Position numbers and translations under genes: made by a program
In this document: positions 35,601 through 48,478 of the stretch, one piece after another
Numbering within the stretch: position 1 is the stretch's first letter
Layout of the letters: each line of letters opens with the position of its first letter
Notes under the pieces: generated by a model
The model's database searches: none
What the model was told of the DNA's origin: nothing
The model's input: the letters and a program-made list of their open reading frames with translations, nothing else
NCBI GenBank assembly: GCA_950295325.1
Contig: OX485803.1
Coordinates: 36,843,554 to 36,907,553, forward strand
Direction: 5' to 3'
Source of the DNA: Polytrichum commune
Lineage: Eukaryota > Streptophyta > Polytrichopsida > Polytrichales > Polytrichaceae
Length of the DNA: 64,000 bases

Positions 35601-38600
35601 TTATCCTGGCAAATTGATGTTTCTTTTCGTACACATAATAAACTTCAATTTTTCCCCGATTTTTTTTGCCCATGCCCGTGTCTTCCTTGAAATACGAAAC
35701 AACAAAAATTTGCCCAATGTAATCCCACAAACTAAAGTACCTAGTGTAACTGTAACGATCATGTTCACCTCAAATTTTGGCAATGGAGGTAGGATCGCGA
35801 AGCCCGCACTTGCAAACGCACCGAGCACAAAAAGGATGGAAAATATGAACGTCACACTCACCCATTTGAGCGAGAAGCGCACGGAGTCCACCGACTTGCC
35901 AATGTATGAGTCTTGGACAGGGAAGGCGGCATCCGCACCCGAGATGATGGTCGAGATCGCGTAAAAGAACGAGAGGGAGTTGAACACCATGAACGACAAG
36001 ATGTTTCGGTGGCCTTCGATTGCCACAAATTGCTCATACGTGTTTGGAGGTGCCGGATACGGTTGTATAAATTGGTAGTTGGGCGTGAATCCAAGAGGCG
36101 GCTGCAACCATCCTGCAAATGTCACACTCGCAATAAGCGCAGCCCCTACAAGGATCGCGTTTGCTGCGTCAACGTAAACTTGCCGGTCTCGATACAAGTA
36201 GTCCACACTCTCCTTCACTTCCGGGACAGTCAACAAACTTTTCTCAATGTCCTTGTGCTTGTTTTTGATGGCGTACTCAAGGGGCGTGTACCCGAACAAG
36301 TCCTCCTCGTGTGCCCGGACATGGCATTGCACCTATGAAATTTGGGGCTCCACGTAAATGAGACAAAGTTGAATGTAAATCCAAATGAAGAAATTTCTTA
36401 GAATTATGTAGTTGAATTGTACTCCCACTCATAAGATAAGGCATAGAAAGGAGATATGGATAGACAAGATATTAGACAGTGAGGAGCAAATAAAAAAAAC
36501 CTCTCCACCTTCAAGGTACTTGGTGTTGGTTGACCTCTCCAATAGCTCGTGTAAGTTTAATAACCCTAACCTACAACTTTACTATGTTATTAAGTACTAT
36601 ATACTCCACTTAAGTAAGACCGAGTTCTTTATAAGTCCATGTGGGAAACTACATAGAACTATGTAGTTAAAGCGTACACTCAAAAGATTAGGCATGGAGG
36701 GGAGCTATGTGTAAACGAGGAGATAAAGTAGTGAAGAGCAATTAAAATGATCCTCTCCGCCTCCAGGTGCTTGGTGTTCAATCAATCTCTCCAATAGCTC
36801 ATGTAGGGATGGTTCATGCATTAGATAGAACCTTAATCCATAACTTGACAACCATATTATGTGAGGTTACATGTAGATGGGAGTAAACTAACTGAAGGAG
36901 ATTAGGAATCCATATAGGACACTACATAGATCCATGACACTAAGTTAACTCCACTATTATAATAAGGCATGAAGGAAGTTGTAGATGAGGAGAGACAAAA
37001 AGTAAGAAGCATATAAACATATCATGTCCACCTTCAGAATATTGGGTGTTGACTAAATCTCTCCAATAACACATGGAGGGGTGATTGGTTCATGCAACCC
37101 TAGATAGAACTGTAGGCCAAAAAACTATACAATGGTATACACACACACACACACATTCAAATGGGATTGAGTGGATGTTAATTTGAGTTACCGTGCCATC
37201 ACGCTTGAACAACAACTCCCTCACCACGTTCATGTGTCCCTTTTGCGTCGCCTCATGGAGCGCGGTCCACCCCAAGCGGTAAGCAGCGTTCACGTCAAGG
37301 TCGTGTTTTTGTTGCAAAAGGATCCCAACAACATGGACGTGCCCGTAGTTGGCAGCCATGCACAATGCCCGCGTCCAAAGAGATGGCTCAAAGTTGAAGA
37401 GGGCCTTGTTCTCAAGGAACGTCTCCACCACAAAGCAACAAACTTGCTCATAATTGTATTGGGCATTGCTCCCCCTATATACTTCCGATTCCTCCGGACT
37501 TAACATAGACAAGTCTCAAATGATTAATATTTTCTTCATCCACTTCTCATAGGCTATTAAACATGTGATGAATACTATGAGATGATTAGCAAGTCCAAAT
37601 TGAGGCCGTATTTATTTTCATCACATCAATATTCAAAGCTCATATGAATACATTAGTACTCATTATCAATGTGCAACCCTGGTTCTTCTTAATTAACTGA
37701 TCATTTACATCTCTCTAGTTATGTTCCCTATTGAACCTATAAATGTTTACAAATTTGAGCACTTAAGATAGGTACACCTAGTGTGGACCAATGACCTATA
37801 ATTCTTTCTAATGCATATGTACATGTCAAGGTCTAAAATGTACATACTTCAAATAGAACCGTTATAGGCCATCTATGAGTTTAACTTTAACAATTTAGAA
37901 GAGATTCACTGTAAATCCAATTCTAGCAAACTCAATTCTCATGTAACTCCTTCCTCGTTTGGATGTGCTATGTGTGTTCATGTAAGTTTATGTTTTGTCA
38001 TCAAACCCCTTCATAAGCTGAAATGCTCAAAGTGTCCATGTTAGTCCAATCTCTTTTAAGTGCATCTCTTTTCGGTATGATGTCCATTCTTAGATCCAAA
38101 CCTAAACCACACACCTAATACGTATGTGTCCAATTAAGATAAGTAACTGAATTAGGGCCGCTTAATTACCTTAACTGATACCCGAGTTGGGTGTAGACCA
38201 AATCGAGCATGCTTTCAAAGAAGGTGCACCGAAACTCAGGCGTCTCTTGCTGGAGTCCCTCAAGCTGCTCCCGGAACGAGCACTTGGCCATCTCCAAATC
38301 TTCATTGTTGTCGGGTGCATTTGCAAGCTGCAAGATCTCGTGGTTTACCTTATTTTGGTGCAACCGGATGGCACGAGCGATCCTCTTGGCAAGCACGCTC
38401 CCCCCCGCCCTTGGCACTTTGTACCGCACGGACTTCCGTGAACAAAAACTCGTGGGAGAGGATTGGTTCTCTCTCCTTGATCGCGTCATCCTCCTGGAGC
38501 TTTGTCACAAGGAGCCTGAAAAACAGGTAGTTTTTCATAGAGGATTGAAGAGCTGATGATGATTCGTGGGAAATATCATAATTTTTTTCTCCTTCGAAAT

Positions 38601-38799
38601 CATTGATGCAGTTGTTGAACAACTTCCAAAAGAACTCGATCCTCTCCTTCACGTCCTTGAAGCGCATTCGCTTAAGCTGTTCTTCAAGCAAATCTTTGGC
38701 CTCAAAAATGTTGCCCTCACGCACTGCCTGCACAAGACGCGACTCCAGTCCCAAGGACTCATCCATGTTGTTGCTCTCAGCAGCAGCTGCATCCTCCAT
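35601..38799 (-). CDS. Ankyrin-repeat PGG-domain membrane protein, copy 1 (one frameshift)
   Basis: Plant ankyrin/PGG protein of the ACD6-like kind; relatives sit in membranes and act in defence or stress signalling. Exons: 38799-38170, 37498-37192, 36332-35601. Exon 1 encodes a helical N-terminal part starting MEDAAAAESNN. Exon 2 carries ankyrin repeats (WTRALCMAANYGHVHVV, WTALHEATQKGHMNVVREL). Exon 3 finishes the ankyrin part (LFGYTPLEYAIKNKHKD) and encodes the PGG domain (AANAILVGAALIASVTF, GWLQPPLGF) with four hydrophobic spans, ending NINLPG. Exon 1 is 630 nt, one base too long for the phase-2 junction. The frame shifts at a C7/G7 homopolymer near 38400, where the reading passes from LSHEFLFTEVRAVQSAKGGG to VLAKRIARAIRLHQ. 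It may be a real mutation or a sequence error. Introns are otherwise intact. Confidence 0.75.
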
Positions 38800-39410
38800 A
38801 GATCCGCAATTAATGTGCTAGTGCCTCTTGGACCGCTGGTAGCGAAAACATAAAAAGAAGGAAACAATTAGGTTTGATAGAAAGATGCAACAACTCTACA
38901 TTTAAGTTCAAACTGAGTTAATCTATCATGGTCCACTATGAACTAAGTAATGGCTGCACCTTGCACAACCTCTAGTTAGGATAGAGAGAGATGGGATCCC
39001 CTTTGGAGCACTCTAGTAACTGGATTCGAACTGTTCCTTAATCCGCAGCCTTCAATTCATAGTTCGTGCATGATTCACAACCTCATGACTAAAATTTAGT
39101 AAAGCAACTGAACCCTCGACAACTCTTGCCAAGTGCGGCCAACTGACTAGTTCAATGGGATGATACATGCATACTTGCAAGTTTAATTCCAACTTTGACA
39201 TTTTGCAAAAATTGCGGTATGGCATGTCCACACAAAAAATACAATTTCCTCGCAAGCAATCGACAATTCTTAGGTCATGACCGGTAAGTTGGTTCAAAAC
39301 TCCATGGCTTGCAAAAATGAAGGGAAGTTATTACAACAGCTAGGTTAGCCCGAGCACTATCGCATTCCGTACTAGAATTCGTCCCAAAAATGGTTTCAAG
39401 CTACAAAAAG
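38800..39410. other. 5' flank of ankyrin-PGG copy 1
   Basis: Matches 46571-47181 closely. It presumably holds the promoter. A minus frame at 39052-39297 is open in both copies but unrecognised. Confidence 0.4.
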
Positions 39411-40358
39411 TCATCACAAATAAGAATGAAGCATTAGGAAGACGATTCTAGCAGACTTTCTGAAACCGAAAATGACGATATCAGAATAAAGGACTAGTGA
39501 AAGTCATCAACATCCTGGCAGGCATGAGATCAGAAGATCTGCAAGCAAACAAACAAAACAGAGAAGATCTGACCAATTATGCGCATAAAACTTGGTGCGT
39601 GCAGGTAGAGATATGCATAAAAAGAAGCACGGAAGGGCTTAATGAAAAGACGATTGAAGTATTGGAAATTTAAAGTCCAGCAAAGGAAAAAGTCAATGTC
39701 GAATAAAGGAATGGGACCGTCAAGGTTCTTTCGTAGGGATCGCAAGTGTCTAGGCGAGTGAGAAATAAATGCTCTCGTAAGAAAATGCGACAGCGTTTAA
39801 CTCTTAAAAGTGCAATACGTGTGATGATTCTAATTTGACAGACTGAATGTATGTAACCTCTAAAGCAGGAGTAAATACGCTGCACCACATGAACTGAGGA
39901 GCAATTGCAAGTGCACAGCGCACGTTCAGAGTATATATTCTTCTCTTCTTCCAATGCAGAGTAAAGTCCTGTCTAGGTTCATCCTCGATTACAAATCGAT
40001 TACGAGCTGATATTGAAAAGACATACCTCTATACAGGTTCAATACAATGAGCACACATTTATCAAACTAGTTGCCAGGCTAGAAATTTTCAAGATCCTGG
40101 AGCTCAATGTCCAATTTTCCAGCACCAGGAAATGGAAGATAGATTTCGACTAGACGACATGATAACGACATCCAGGCTTTTCACTTGAACAAAGAGTAAA
40201 TTTAGATGTGCACTATCATAATCCCCTACCACATCAGAAGTTTACTATGGTCGAGTAATCGATGCGGAAAGCTCAAGGATGGTCTGCATTTTGAATGAAC
40301 CACTTCACTCTGTGCTTCTCATGTACAAACTTGCTCAGGAAGCTTAAAGCTGGATGTG

Positions 40359-41700
40359 CCCTTACATTTTGACATATAAGTTCTGCCTCGCTAGCACACT
40401 TCACTGCAACGCGCTCTTGCGATAAATTTGACACTTCACTGCACTATTCAAGAGCCAGCGAAAAATCTCTCTTTACGCCGACTCTCGAATCATCCATTCC
40501 ATTTCACTCGATACGCTTACAAAATCGTTGAAAAACGCCACGATCAGCATCTTTCCATTCCAACCCCTGATCCCGAATTCAAGAGTCCTCGAATTCGAAG
40601 ACATCCAGTTCACACACAACGGGAAAAAGAAACACTATCTTCCTGTAAGCGGAGGAATCACCTGTCACCAGAAGGCGTGCAATGAAACCCGATCTGTCGC
40701 TCGAAAGAGCAAATTCAAAGTCCCCTTTCGTCCGAAAATTCCGTTTCTTTGTGAAATTCCTTTGCAAGCTATCTGGAATGACGTAATCGTTAGATTGTGC
40801 TCGGGTGCAGCAGCATCGCAATGTTTTGTGCGATGTCAGTGGCGACCCATCGCCACCTCCATCGCTCCGGGGAAGTTTAAAACAGGAGACGTTCCGGAGG
40901 CAAGCAAGCTCCCAGATCCCAAACGAGGTATCTAATCAGAAAAAGGGACCTCAGTCGCACAGGTGATTGGGTGGCACCGTCCTCCTAGGGTTCAGGAAGT
41001 GGTTTGGGACCTTAAGCCCGGCCACTCCCGCCTTCTACCCAGAAATTACGGTTGCAGATATCCGGCTTCGTAATCTAACCGTTGGTCAGCCGGGGGTGGA
41101 GATTTCAACGTCCAATGTCGAGGATAAAGCAATAATACCCGGCGGATATGTACCAGCCCGGGTCGAATAAGTCATGGTTTTGGATTCCCTTTGTGGCCGC
41201 TTTTTTATTTCCACAGTCTACTCATTTTAAAAATCTGATCACGGTTGTTTGAATATTGGAGATAAGGTTCTAAGGGGGCCTAATTCGGTGGCTCATCTTA
41301 AACGGACACTTATATTTGAGTGGTGTGTGGTTAGGTGTGGATCTAAGAATGGACACCAAAAACGAGATTCTAGGTTCATTACTCAACACAATTGGGGGCA
41401 TCTACATGATCACTTCATACGAAAGAAAATTGTCACTGTAACAATGATGAAGATATTCTTACGAGCTCCACAAATTATGAGGGAATATAACTACATGTAC
41501 AATTTGGGCTCGGTAGTCATCTCACATTGATTGCATGTTTCATATCCTATAATTAAGAAGCATGAATGCAAAACTAAAAGTGTCCATTTAAGGTCCACTT
41601 ACCTTTGTGATAAGTATCAATTTAGGTATTGACTTTTGTGTGAATTTTTTGGTTGCTCATCATCTAAGAAAATTGGAAATAAAGAGACATAAAGAATATA
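40359..41700. repeat. Homogenised block, copy 2
   Basis: Counterpart of 26836-28175, identical by eye over its length; the same unrecognised open frames are present. Confidence 0.65.
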
Positions 41701-41949
41701 TTGATTCTCCTATTTGTGTGGACTACCATTTGGACTTACACATTGTTGCAAGATATTCTTGGGAATGTCATCAATTTTCATCAAGTCATTTTATTCTTTG
41801 CCTTTGTGCATACCACCTAATTATGTTATCTAAGTGAAATATGTATGTATGTATGTACACTCAAGAAAAAACCTATATGAGAGTGAGAAACTTCAAATGG
41901 TCCGCATTAAGAGCATGAATATGGGTTTGTTTGGGGAGTTGCTAGTAAC

Positions 41950-42400
41950 TTTGCCAAAGGACATGAATGTGTGTACCAAACAAAATTCATCCAGAAGGAC
42001 CAATATGATTGCCATAGATAGAAGGCATTAGACTGTCCAACCAAAGCTCCTAAAAGCTTGACAAGTTCACACAAGGACGATGAATATTTCAATTAAGGTA
42101 AGTGGGCATAAGAGTCAAGTTCCATGGGAGGGGGTGGCAAGCATTTTTGTGTGCCTACAAATGCTCCCTCCCATTGCCAAAGGATATGAATGTGTTTACC
42201 AAACAAACTTCATCAAAAAGGACTGATATGATTGCCATAGATAGAAGGCACTAGATTGTTCAATCAAAGCTCCTAAGAGCTTGACAAGTTCACACAAGGA
42301 CAATGAATATTTCAACTAAGGTAAATGGTCATCAAAGTCAAGTTCCATGGGAGGGGTTGGCAAGCATTTTTGTATGCCTACAAATGTTGCCTTCCATTGT
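41950..42400. repeat. 223-bp tandem repeats, copy-2 array
   Basis: Same structure as 28425-28870: two repeats and part of a third, with the internal ATGGGAGGG / CCCTCCCAT inverted pair. From 42400 to 43380 I see only diverged counterpart of copy 1, including the unoccupied Copia site near 42808. Confidence 0.8.
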
Positions 42401-43380
42401 GGACCCCACCCCACCCTCCAATCCACGCCCTCACGAGCTCTTGGGGTGGATCCATGTGAGAGGATGAGAGTGTGCAAATGTGCATTTTTTTCGTCATTTT
42501 TCCCCATTCATATGGGAAGGTCCATGACCTTTTCATTTACCGTTATGGCCACCTTATGACTCACTCTCAATAGCCTTTGGAAATTCATAATCATTCAAAA
42601 CTACTTCCAAACTTTATGATATTGATCCTAGCTCCTTCGTATACAGTTGTGAATGCTCAAAAATTTTGACCTCGCAAATCTGAGTAGTGTAAGGTAACAT
42701 ACAAAACAAAGTAATCAAGGCCGGCCCATCTACCTTATTCGACGTGTGTTTCAACAAGACTTATCAACTTCATTTAGTAGATGAAAACCTCTCATACAAC
42801 ATAGGAAAGACAAGGGTGTCAATCTAACAACACAACAACCATATCCAGCCATGTGCATATGTCTCTAACAAACCAAGCTAGCTACGATATAACTACAATG
42901 AATTCTTTAAATTCCCCGGAGCTCCACTAGTTTCGAGGTCAATCATTAGTCCACTTGAATGATGTTGCATGGCGTTCGAGTTCATGTGAATTTCACTCCA
43001 CATGTGATACTTACAAGTATTATATCAGGAATTCAATGTAGATACATCTCAATCCACTCAAGTTCAAATGCTGGCACCAAAACTTAGAGTTCACAAGATT
43101 TTCAAATTCAAGGAGTGCCGCAAAAGCAGGAAATGTTTAACATCCAAGGATCATGCCATAACTTCTTCATTAAATTGAGAGTGACATACATATGAAGAAA
43201 TAGTGAGTAACTGAATGAATGAATGAGAACGTCGACAAGATGAGTATGCTTTGCAAGATTGAGAATTTTTTCAACTTTAACAATCATGGCATTAAACACA
43301 CAAAAGTTAGTTAAATACTTAATAACAATCAAAATATACATACTAACACAGGCTTGTAAGTATAAATTATCCTGGCAAAT

Positions 43381-46300
43381 TCATGCACACATAATATACT
43401 CCAATCTCTTCCCGATTTCTTTTGCCCATGCCCGTGTCCGCCTCGAAATATGAAACAACGAAAATTTGGCCAATGTAATCACACAAAGTAGAGTACCTAG
43501 TGTAACTGTAACGATCATGTTCACCTCAAATTTTGGCAATGGAGGTAGGATCGCGAAGCCCGCACTTGCAAACGCACCGAGCACAAAAAGGATGGAAAAT
43601 ATGAACGTCACACTCACCCAATTGAGCGCGAAGCGCACGGATTCCGCTGACTTGCCAATGTACAAGTCTCGGACAGGGAAGGCGGCATCTGCACCCGAGA
43701 TGATGGTCGAGATCGCGCAAAAGAACGAGAGGGAGTTGAACACCATGAACGACAAGATGCTTCGGTGGCCTTCGATTGCCACAAATTGCTCATATGTGTT
43801 TGGAGGTGCCGGATACGGTTGTATAAATTGGTAGTTGGGCGTGAATCCAAGAGGCGGCTGCAACCATCCTGTAAATGTCACACTCGCAATAAGCGCAGCC
43901 CCTACAAGGATCGTGTTTGCTACATCAACGTAAACTTTCTGGTCTCGATACAAGTAGTCCACACTCTCCTTCACGTCCGGGACAGTCAACAAACTTCTCT
44001 CCATGTCCTTGTACTTGTTTTTGATGGCGTACTCGAGGGGTGTGTACCCGAATAAGTCCTCCTCGTTTGCCCGGACATGGCGCCGCACCTATGAAATTTT
44101 GGGGCTCCACGTAAATGAGACAAAGTTGAATGTAAATCCAAATGAAGAAATTTCTTAGAATTATGTAGTTGAATTGTACTCCCACTCATAAGATAAGGCA
44201 TAGAAAGGAGATATGGATAGACAAGATATTAGACAGTGAGGAGCAAATAAAAAAAACCTCTCCACCTTCAAGGTACTTGGTGTTGGTTGACCTCTCCAAT
44301 AGCTCGTGTAAGTTTAATAACCCTAACCTACAACTTTACTATGTTATTAAGTACTATATACTCCACTTAAGTAAGACCGAGTTCTTTATAAGTCCATGTG
44401 AGAAACTACATAGAACTATGTAGTTAAAGTGTACACTCAAAAGATTAGGCTTGGAGGGGAGCTATGTATAAACGAGGAGATAAAGTAGTGAAGAGCAATT
44501 AAAATGATCCTCTCCGCCTCCAAGTGCTTGGTGTTCAATCAATCTCTCCAATAGCTCATGTAGGGATGGTTCATGCCTTAGATAGAACCTTAATCCATAA
44601 CTTGACAGCCATATTATGTGAGGTTACATGTAGATGGGAGTAAACTAACTGAAGGAGATTAGGAATCCATATAGGACACTACATAGATCCATGACACTAA
44701 GTTAACTTCACTATTATAATAAGGCATGAAGGAAGTTGTAGACAAGGAGAGGCAAAAAGTAAGAAGCAGATAAATATATCATGTCCACCTTCAGAATATT
44801 GGGTGTTGACTAAATCTCTCCAATAACACAAGAAGGGGTGATTGGTTCATGCAGCCCTAGATAAAACTGTAGGCCAAAAAACTATACAATGGTATACACA
44901 CACACACACACACATTCAAATGGGATCGAGTGGATGTTAATTTTAGTTACCTTGCCATCATGGTCAACAACAACTCCTTCACCACGTTCATGTGTCCGTT
45001 TTGAGTCGCCTCATGGAGCGCGGTCCACCCCAAGCGGTAAGAGGCTTTCACGTCAAGGTCGCGTTTTTTTTTCAAAAGGATCCTAACAACATGGACGTGC
45101 CCGTAGTTGGCAGCCATGCACAATGCCCGCGTCCAAAGAGATGGCTTGAAGTTGAAGAGGGCCTTGTTCTCAAGGAACCTCTCCACGACAAAGCGACAAG
45201 CTTGCTCGTATTTGTTGTCGACGTTGCTCTCCCTAGATGAAATCAATGGCTTTGAACTTAGCATAGACAAGTCTCAAACAATTAATATCTTCTTCATCCA
45301 ACTAGCTAGCCCACTTCTCATAGGCTATGAAACACGTGATAAATACTATGAGATGATTAGCAAGTCCAAATTAAGGTCGTAAATATTTTCATTACATCAA
45401 TATTCAAAGCTCATATGAATACATTAGTACTCGTTATCAATGTGCAGCCCTATTTCTTCTTAACTGATCATTTACATCTCTCTAGTTATGTTCCCTATTG
45501 AACCTAGAAATGTTTACAAATTTTGAGCACTTAAGATAGGTACACCTAGTGTGGACCAATGACCTATAATTCTTTCTAACGCATATGTACATGTCAAGGT
45601 CTAAAATGTACATACTTCAAATAGAACCGTTATAGGCCATTATGAGTTTAACTTTAACGATTTAGAAGAGATTCACCGTAAATCCAATTCTAGCAAACTC
45701 AATTCTCATGTAACTCCTTCCTCATTTGGATGTGCTATGTGTGTTCATGGAAGTTTATTTTTTGTCATCAAACCCCTTCATAAGCTGAAATGCTCAAAGT
45801 GTCCATGTTAGTCCAATCTCTTTTAAATGCATCTCTTTTCGGTATGATGTCCATTCTTAGATCCAAACCTAAACCACACACCTAATACGTACGTGCCCAA
45901 TTAAGATAAGTGACCGAATTAGGGTCGCTTAATTACCTTTTTTGATAGCCGTGGTGGGTGTAGAGCATATCAAGCATGGCTTCAAAGAAGATGCACCGAA
46001 ACTCGGGCCTCTCTGGCCGGACTTTGTCAAGCTGCTCCCTGAACAAGCCCTTGGCCATCTCCAAATCTTCGCTGTCGTTGGGTGCATTTGCAAGCTGCAA
46101 GATCTCAAGGTTTACCTTTTTCTGGTGCAACCGGATGCCACGAGTGATCCTGTTGGCAAGCACGCTCTCCCACGCTTTCTCCGCACCATTCGCCACCGCT
46201 TGACATACGTGAACAAAAAGTCGTCGGAGAGGATTGGTGCTTTCGCCCTGATCGCGTCGTCCTCCTGGAGCTTTGTCACAAGGAACCTGAACATCATGTA

Positions 46301-46570
46301 GTTTTCCAAAGAGGATTGACGAGCTGATGATAACTCATGGGAAATATTATCATTTTCTTCTCCTTCGAAATCAGTGATGCAGCTGTTGAGCAGTTTCCAA
46401 AACAACTGGATCCTCTCCTTCACGTCCTCCGAGCGCATTTGCTCAAGCCGTTTTTGAAGCAAATCTTTGGTCCCCTTAACGTCGCCCTCACGCACTGCCT
46501 GCACGAGACGCGACTCCAGTCCCAAGGACTCATCCATGTTGTTGCTCTCAGCAGCAGCTGCATCCTCCAT
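43381..46570 (-). pseudogene. Ankyrin-repeat PGG-domain protein, copy 2, two frameshifts
   Basis: Exons by comparison with copy 1: 46570-45937, 45256-44951, 44088-43381. Splice donors GTAATT and GTAACT and the acceptors are kept. Exon 1 is 634 nt, two bases too many or one too few for the phase-2 junction. The break falls at the same place as in copy 1 but with unrelated sequence (TYVKRW then ANGAEKAWESVLANR). Exon 2 is 306 nt instead of 307: near its 3' end one base is missing relative to copy 1, so KELLLTMMA is read where an ELLFDHDGK-like sequence would be in frame. Exon 3 is open for 235 codons with the complete PGG domain and four hydrophobic spans; it is shorter than copy 1 by a C-terminal change. 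A normal full-length protein cannot be made as written. Confidence 0.8.
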
Positions 46571-47012
46571 AGATCCGCAATTAATGTGCTAGTGCCTCTT
46601 GGACCACTGGTAGCGAAGACATAAAAAGAAAGAAACAATTAGGTTTGATAGAAAGATGCAACAACTCTACATTTAAGTTCAAACTGAGTTAATTTGTCAT
46701 GGTCCACTATGAACTAAGTAATGGCTGCACCTTGCACAACCTCTAGTTAGGATAGAGAGAGATGGGATCCCCTCTAGAGCACTCTAGTAACCGGATCCGA
46801 AGTGCTCCTTAATCGGCAACCTTCAATTCATAGTTCGTGCATGATTCACAACCTCATGACTAAAATTTAGTAAAGCAACTGAACCCTCAACAACTCTTGC
46901 CAAGTGCGGCCAACTGACTATTTCAATGGGATGATACATGCATACTTGCAGGTTTAATTCCAACATTGACAGTTTGCAAAAAGTGCGGTATGGCATGTCC
47001 ACACAAAAAATA

Positions 47013-47690
47013 CAATTTCCTCGCAAGCAATCGACAATTCTTAGGTCATGACCGGTAAGTTGGTTCAAAACTCCTTGGCTTGCAAAAACGAAGGGAAGTT
47101 ATTACAACAGCTAGGTTAGCCCGAGCACTATCGCATTCCGTACTAGAATTCGTCCCAAAAATGGTTTCAAGCTACAAAAAGGTGAAAGTCTTTCGGCTCA
47201 AAACCAGAGATGAACAAGTGATGTTGGGATTTGCTCTACACAAACTTTCTCAATTGAGAGGCCTTGACAAACTACAAAGCCTACAGTAACGTCTGGAATT
47301 AGTTGCACCAATTTATTTCTACTAGAAAATAATAAAACTTGAGTGCTAAGAGCCGGTTTACACTATGGACCATGAAGTTGCATCAGGGCGTTGTCAAAGC
47401 GTTGATTGGTTGTTGAACTCGTCCCGGGACCACTTTGGTTTACACTAAGGAAAAAATGGCAGAGGGACCATGGAGGTCGAGGTCCCCAAAATACGATTTT
47501 CAAGGCCTAGTAAATATGCGATGACATGGTCCAACGGGTTTTGTGGTGAGAGAGGCAAGAGAAGTGGTCTAGTACGAAAAGACAGGGGCCCATGGCAAAA
47601 AAATGTCACTACAGTACTTTTCTAATGAATTTTTTTTGGGGTACTTAATAAATAACTCTTCCCACTAGGTAAGGCTCACAATGCACACTT
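47013..47690. repeat. About 678-bp direct repeat, left copy
   Basis: Closely matches 59678-60354. It spans the end of tandem copy 2 and the flank beyond it. At about 47347 it contains TAAGAGCCGGTTTACA, similar to the end of the foldback element at 62.87-63.30 kb. Open frames here are short and unrecognised. Confidence 0.85.
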
Positions 47691-47729
47691 ACCTTGTGCA
47701 TTTCCGTATCCCTGCAAGTGCTCCCTTCC

Positions 47730-48140
47730 ATTGCCAAAGGACATGAATGTGTGTACCAAACAAAATTCATCCAGAAGGACCAATATGATTGCCATAGATA
47801 GAAGTTATTGGATTGTCCAACCAAAGCTCCTAAAAGCTTGACAAGTTCACACAAGGAGGATGAATATTTCAACTAAGGTAAGTGGACATAAGAGTCAAGT
47901 TCCATGGGAGGGGGTGGCAAGCATTTTTGTATGCCTACAAATGCTCCCTCCCATTGCCAAAGGACATGAATGTGTGTACCAAACTAACTTTATCAAAAAG
48001 CACCAATATGATTGTTGTAGATAGAAGGCACTGGATTGCTCAATCAAAGCTCCTAAAAGCTTGACAAGTTCACACAAGGACGATGAATATTTCAACTAAG
48101 GGAAGTGGACATAAGAGTCAAGTTCCATGGGCGAGGGTGT
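47730..48140. repeat. 223-bp tandem repeats, third array
   Basis: AAAGGACATGAATGTGTGTA occurs at 47736 and 47959. It is the same repeat as in the two unit arrays but outside the tandem unit, next to the decayed retroelement region. Confidence 0.78.
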
Positions 48141-48478
48141 GTAAAACAAAAAAAAAAATAGTTGGTTTCAGTTTCTTTTAAGCCAAATAGGATTTAAGTG
48201 TGAAAATGACTTATTGAGAACACAAACACTTAAAAATAATAGGTATGAATACACAAAGAACTTGAGATAACAAAAACCAGATTGTGAGAGACAATAGCAT
48301 GATTATAAACGGCACCAGCAGCGGAGAACATGTCTCTCAGGAAAATTATAAGTAGGTGTGGGAAGTTACCCGAGGGGTGCGAAGAGAAGAAAAAAAATTA
48401 GTCTAGAGAGAGAGAGGAATAAGTATGCATGTTATTGATTGGACAATTGAATTGAGTTATGAGTGATTTATAACTTAA

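Larger units (their letters stand above)
25888..39410. repeat. Tandem duplication, copy 1 (about 7.76 kb plus inserted Copia)
   Basis: Starts TCATCACAAATAAG, which recurs at 39411, and ends GCTACAAAAAG, which recurs at 47171-47181. Removing the Copia element and one target-site copy leaves about 7764 bp, against 7771 bp in copy 2. Copies are head-to-tail and highly similar. The unit holds a non-coding or unknown left half, short tandem repeats and one minus-strand ankyrin-PGG gene. Confidence 0.92.
39411..47181. repeat. Tandem duplication, copy 2 (7771 bp)
   Basis: Head-to-tail second copy of the unit, lacking the Copia element. It ends GCTACAAAAAG, after which the single-copy flank GTGAAAGTCTTTCGG begins. 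That flank is also present at 59.85 kb in a separate direct repeat. Confidence 0.92.

Noticed and set aside
43466-43834. Plus-strand open frames antisense to the ankyrin-PGG exon 3 (also at 35614-35964)
   Set aside because: They mirror a well-supported membrane-protein exon in both copies.
44895-44914. CA-repeat stretches at 37140 and 44895 as regulatory elements
   Set aside because: Simple microsatellites in an intron at matching places of the two duplicates; no further support.
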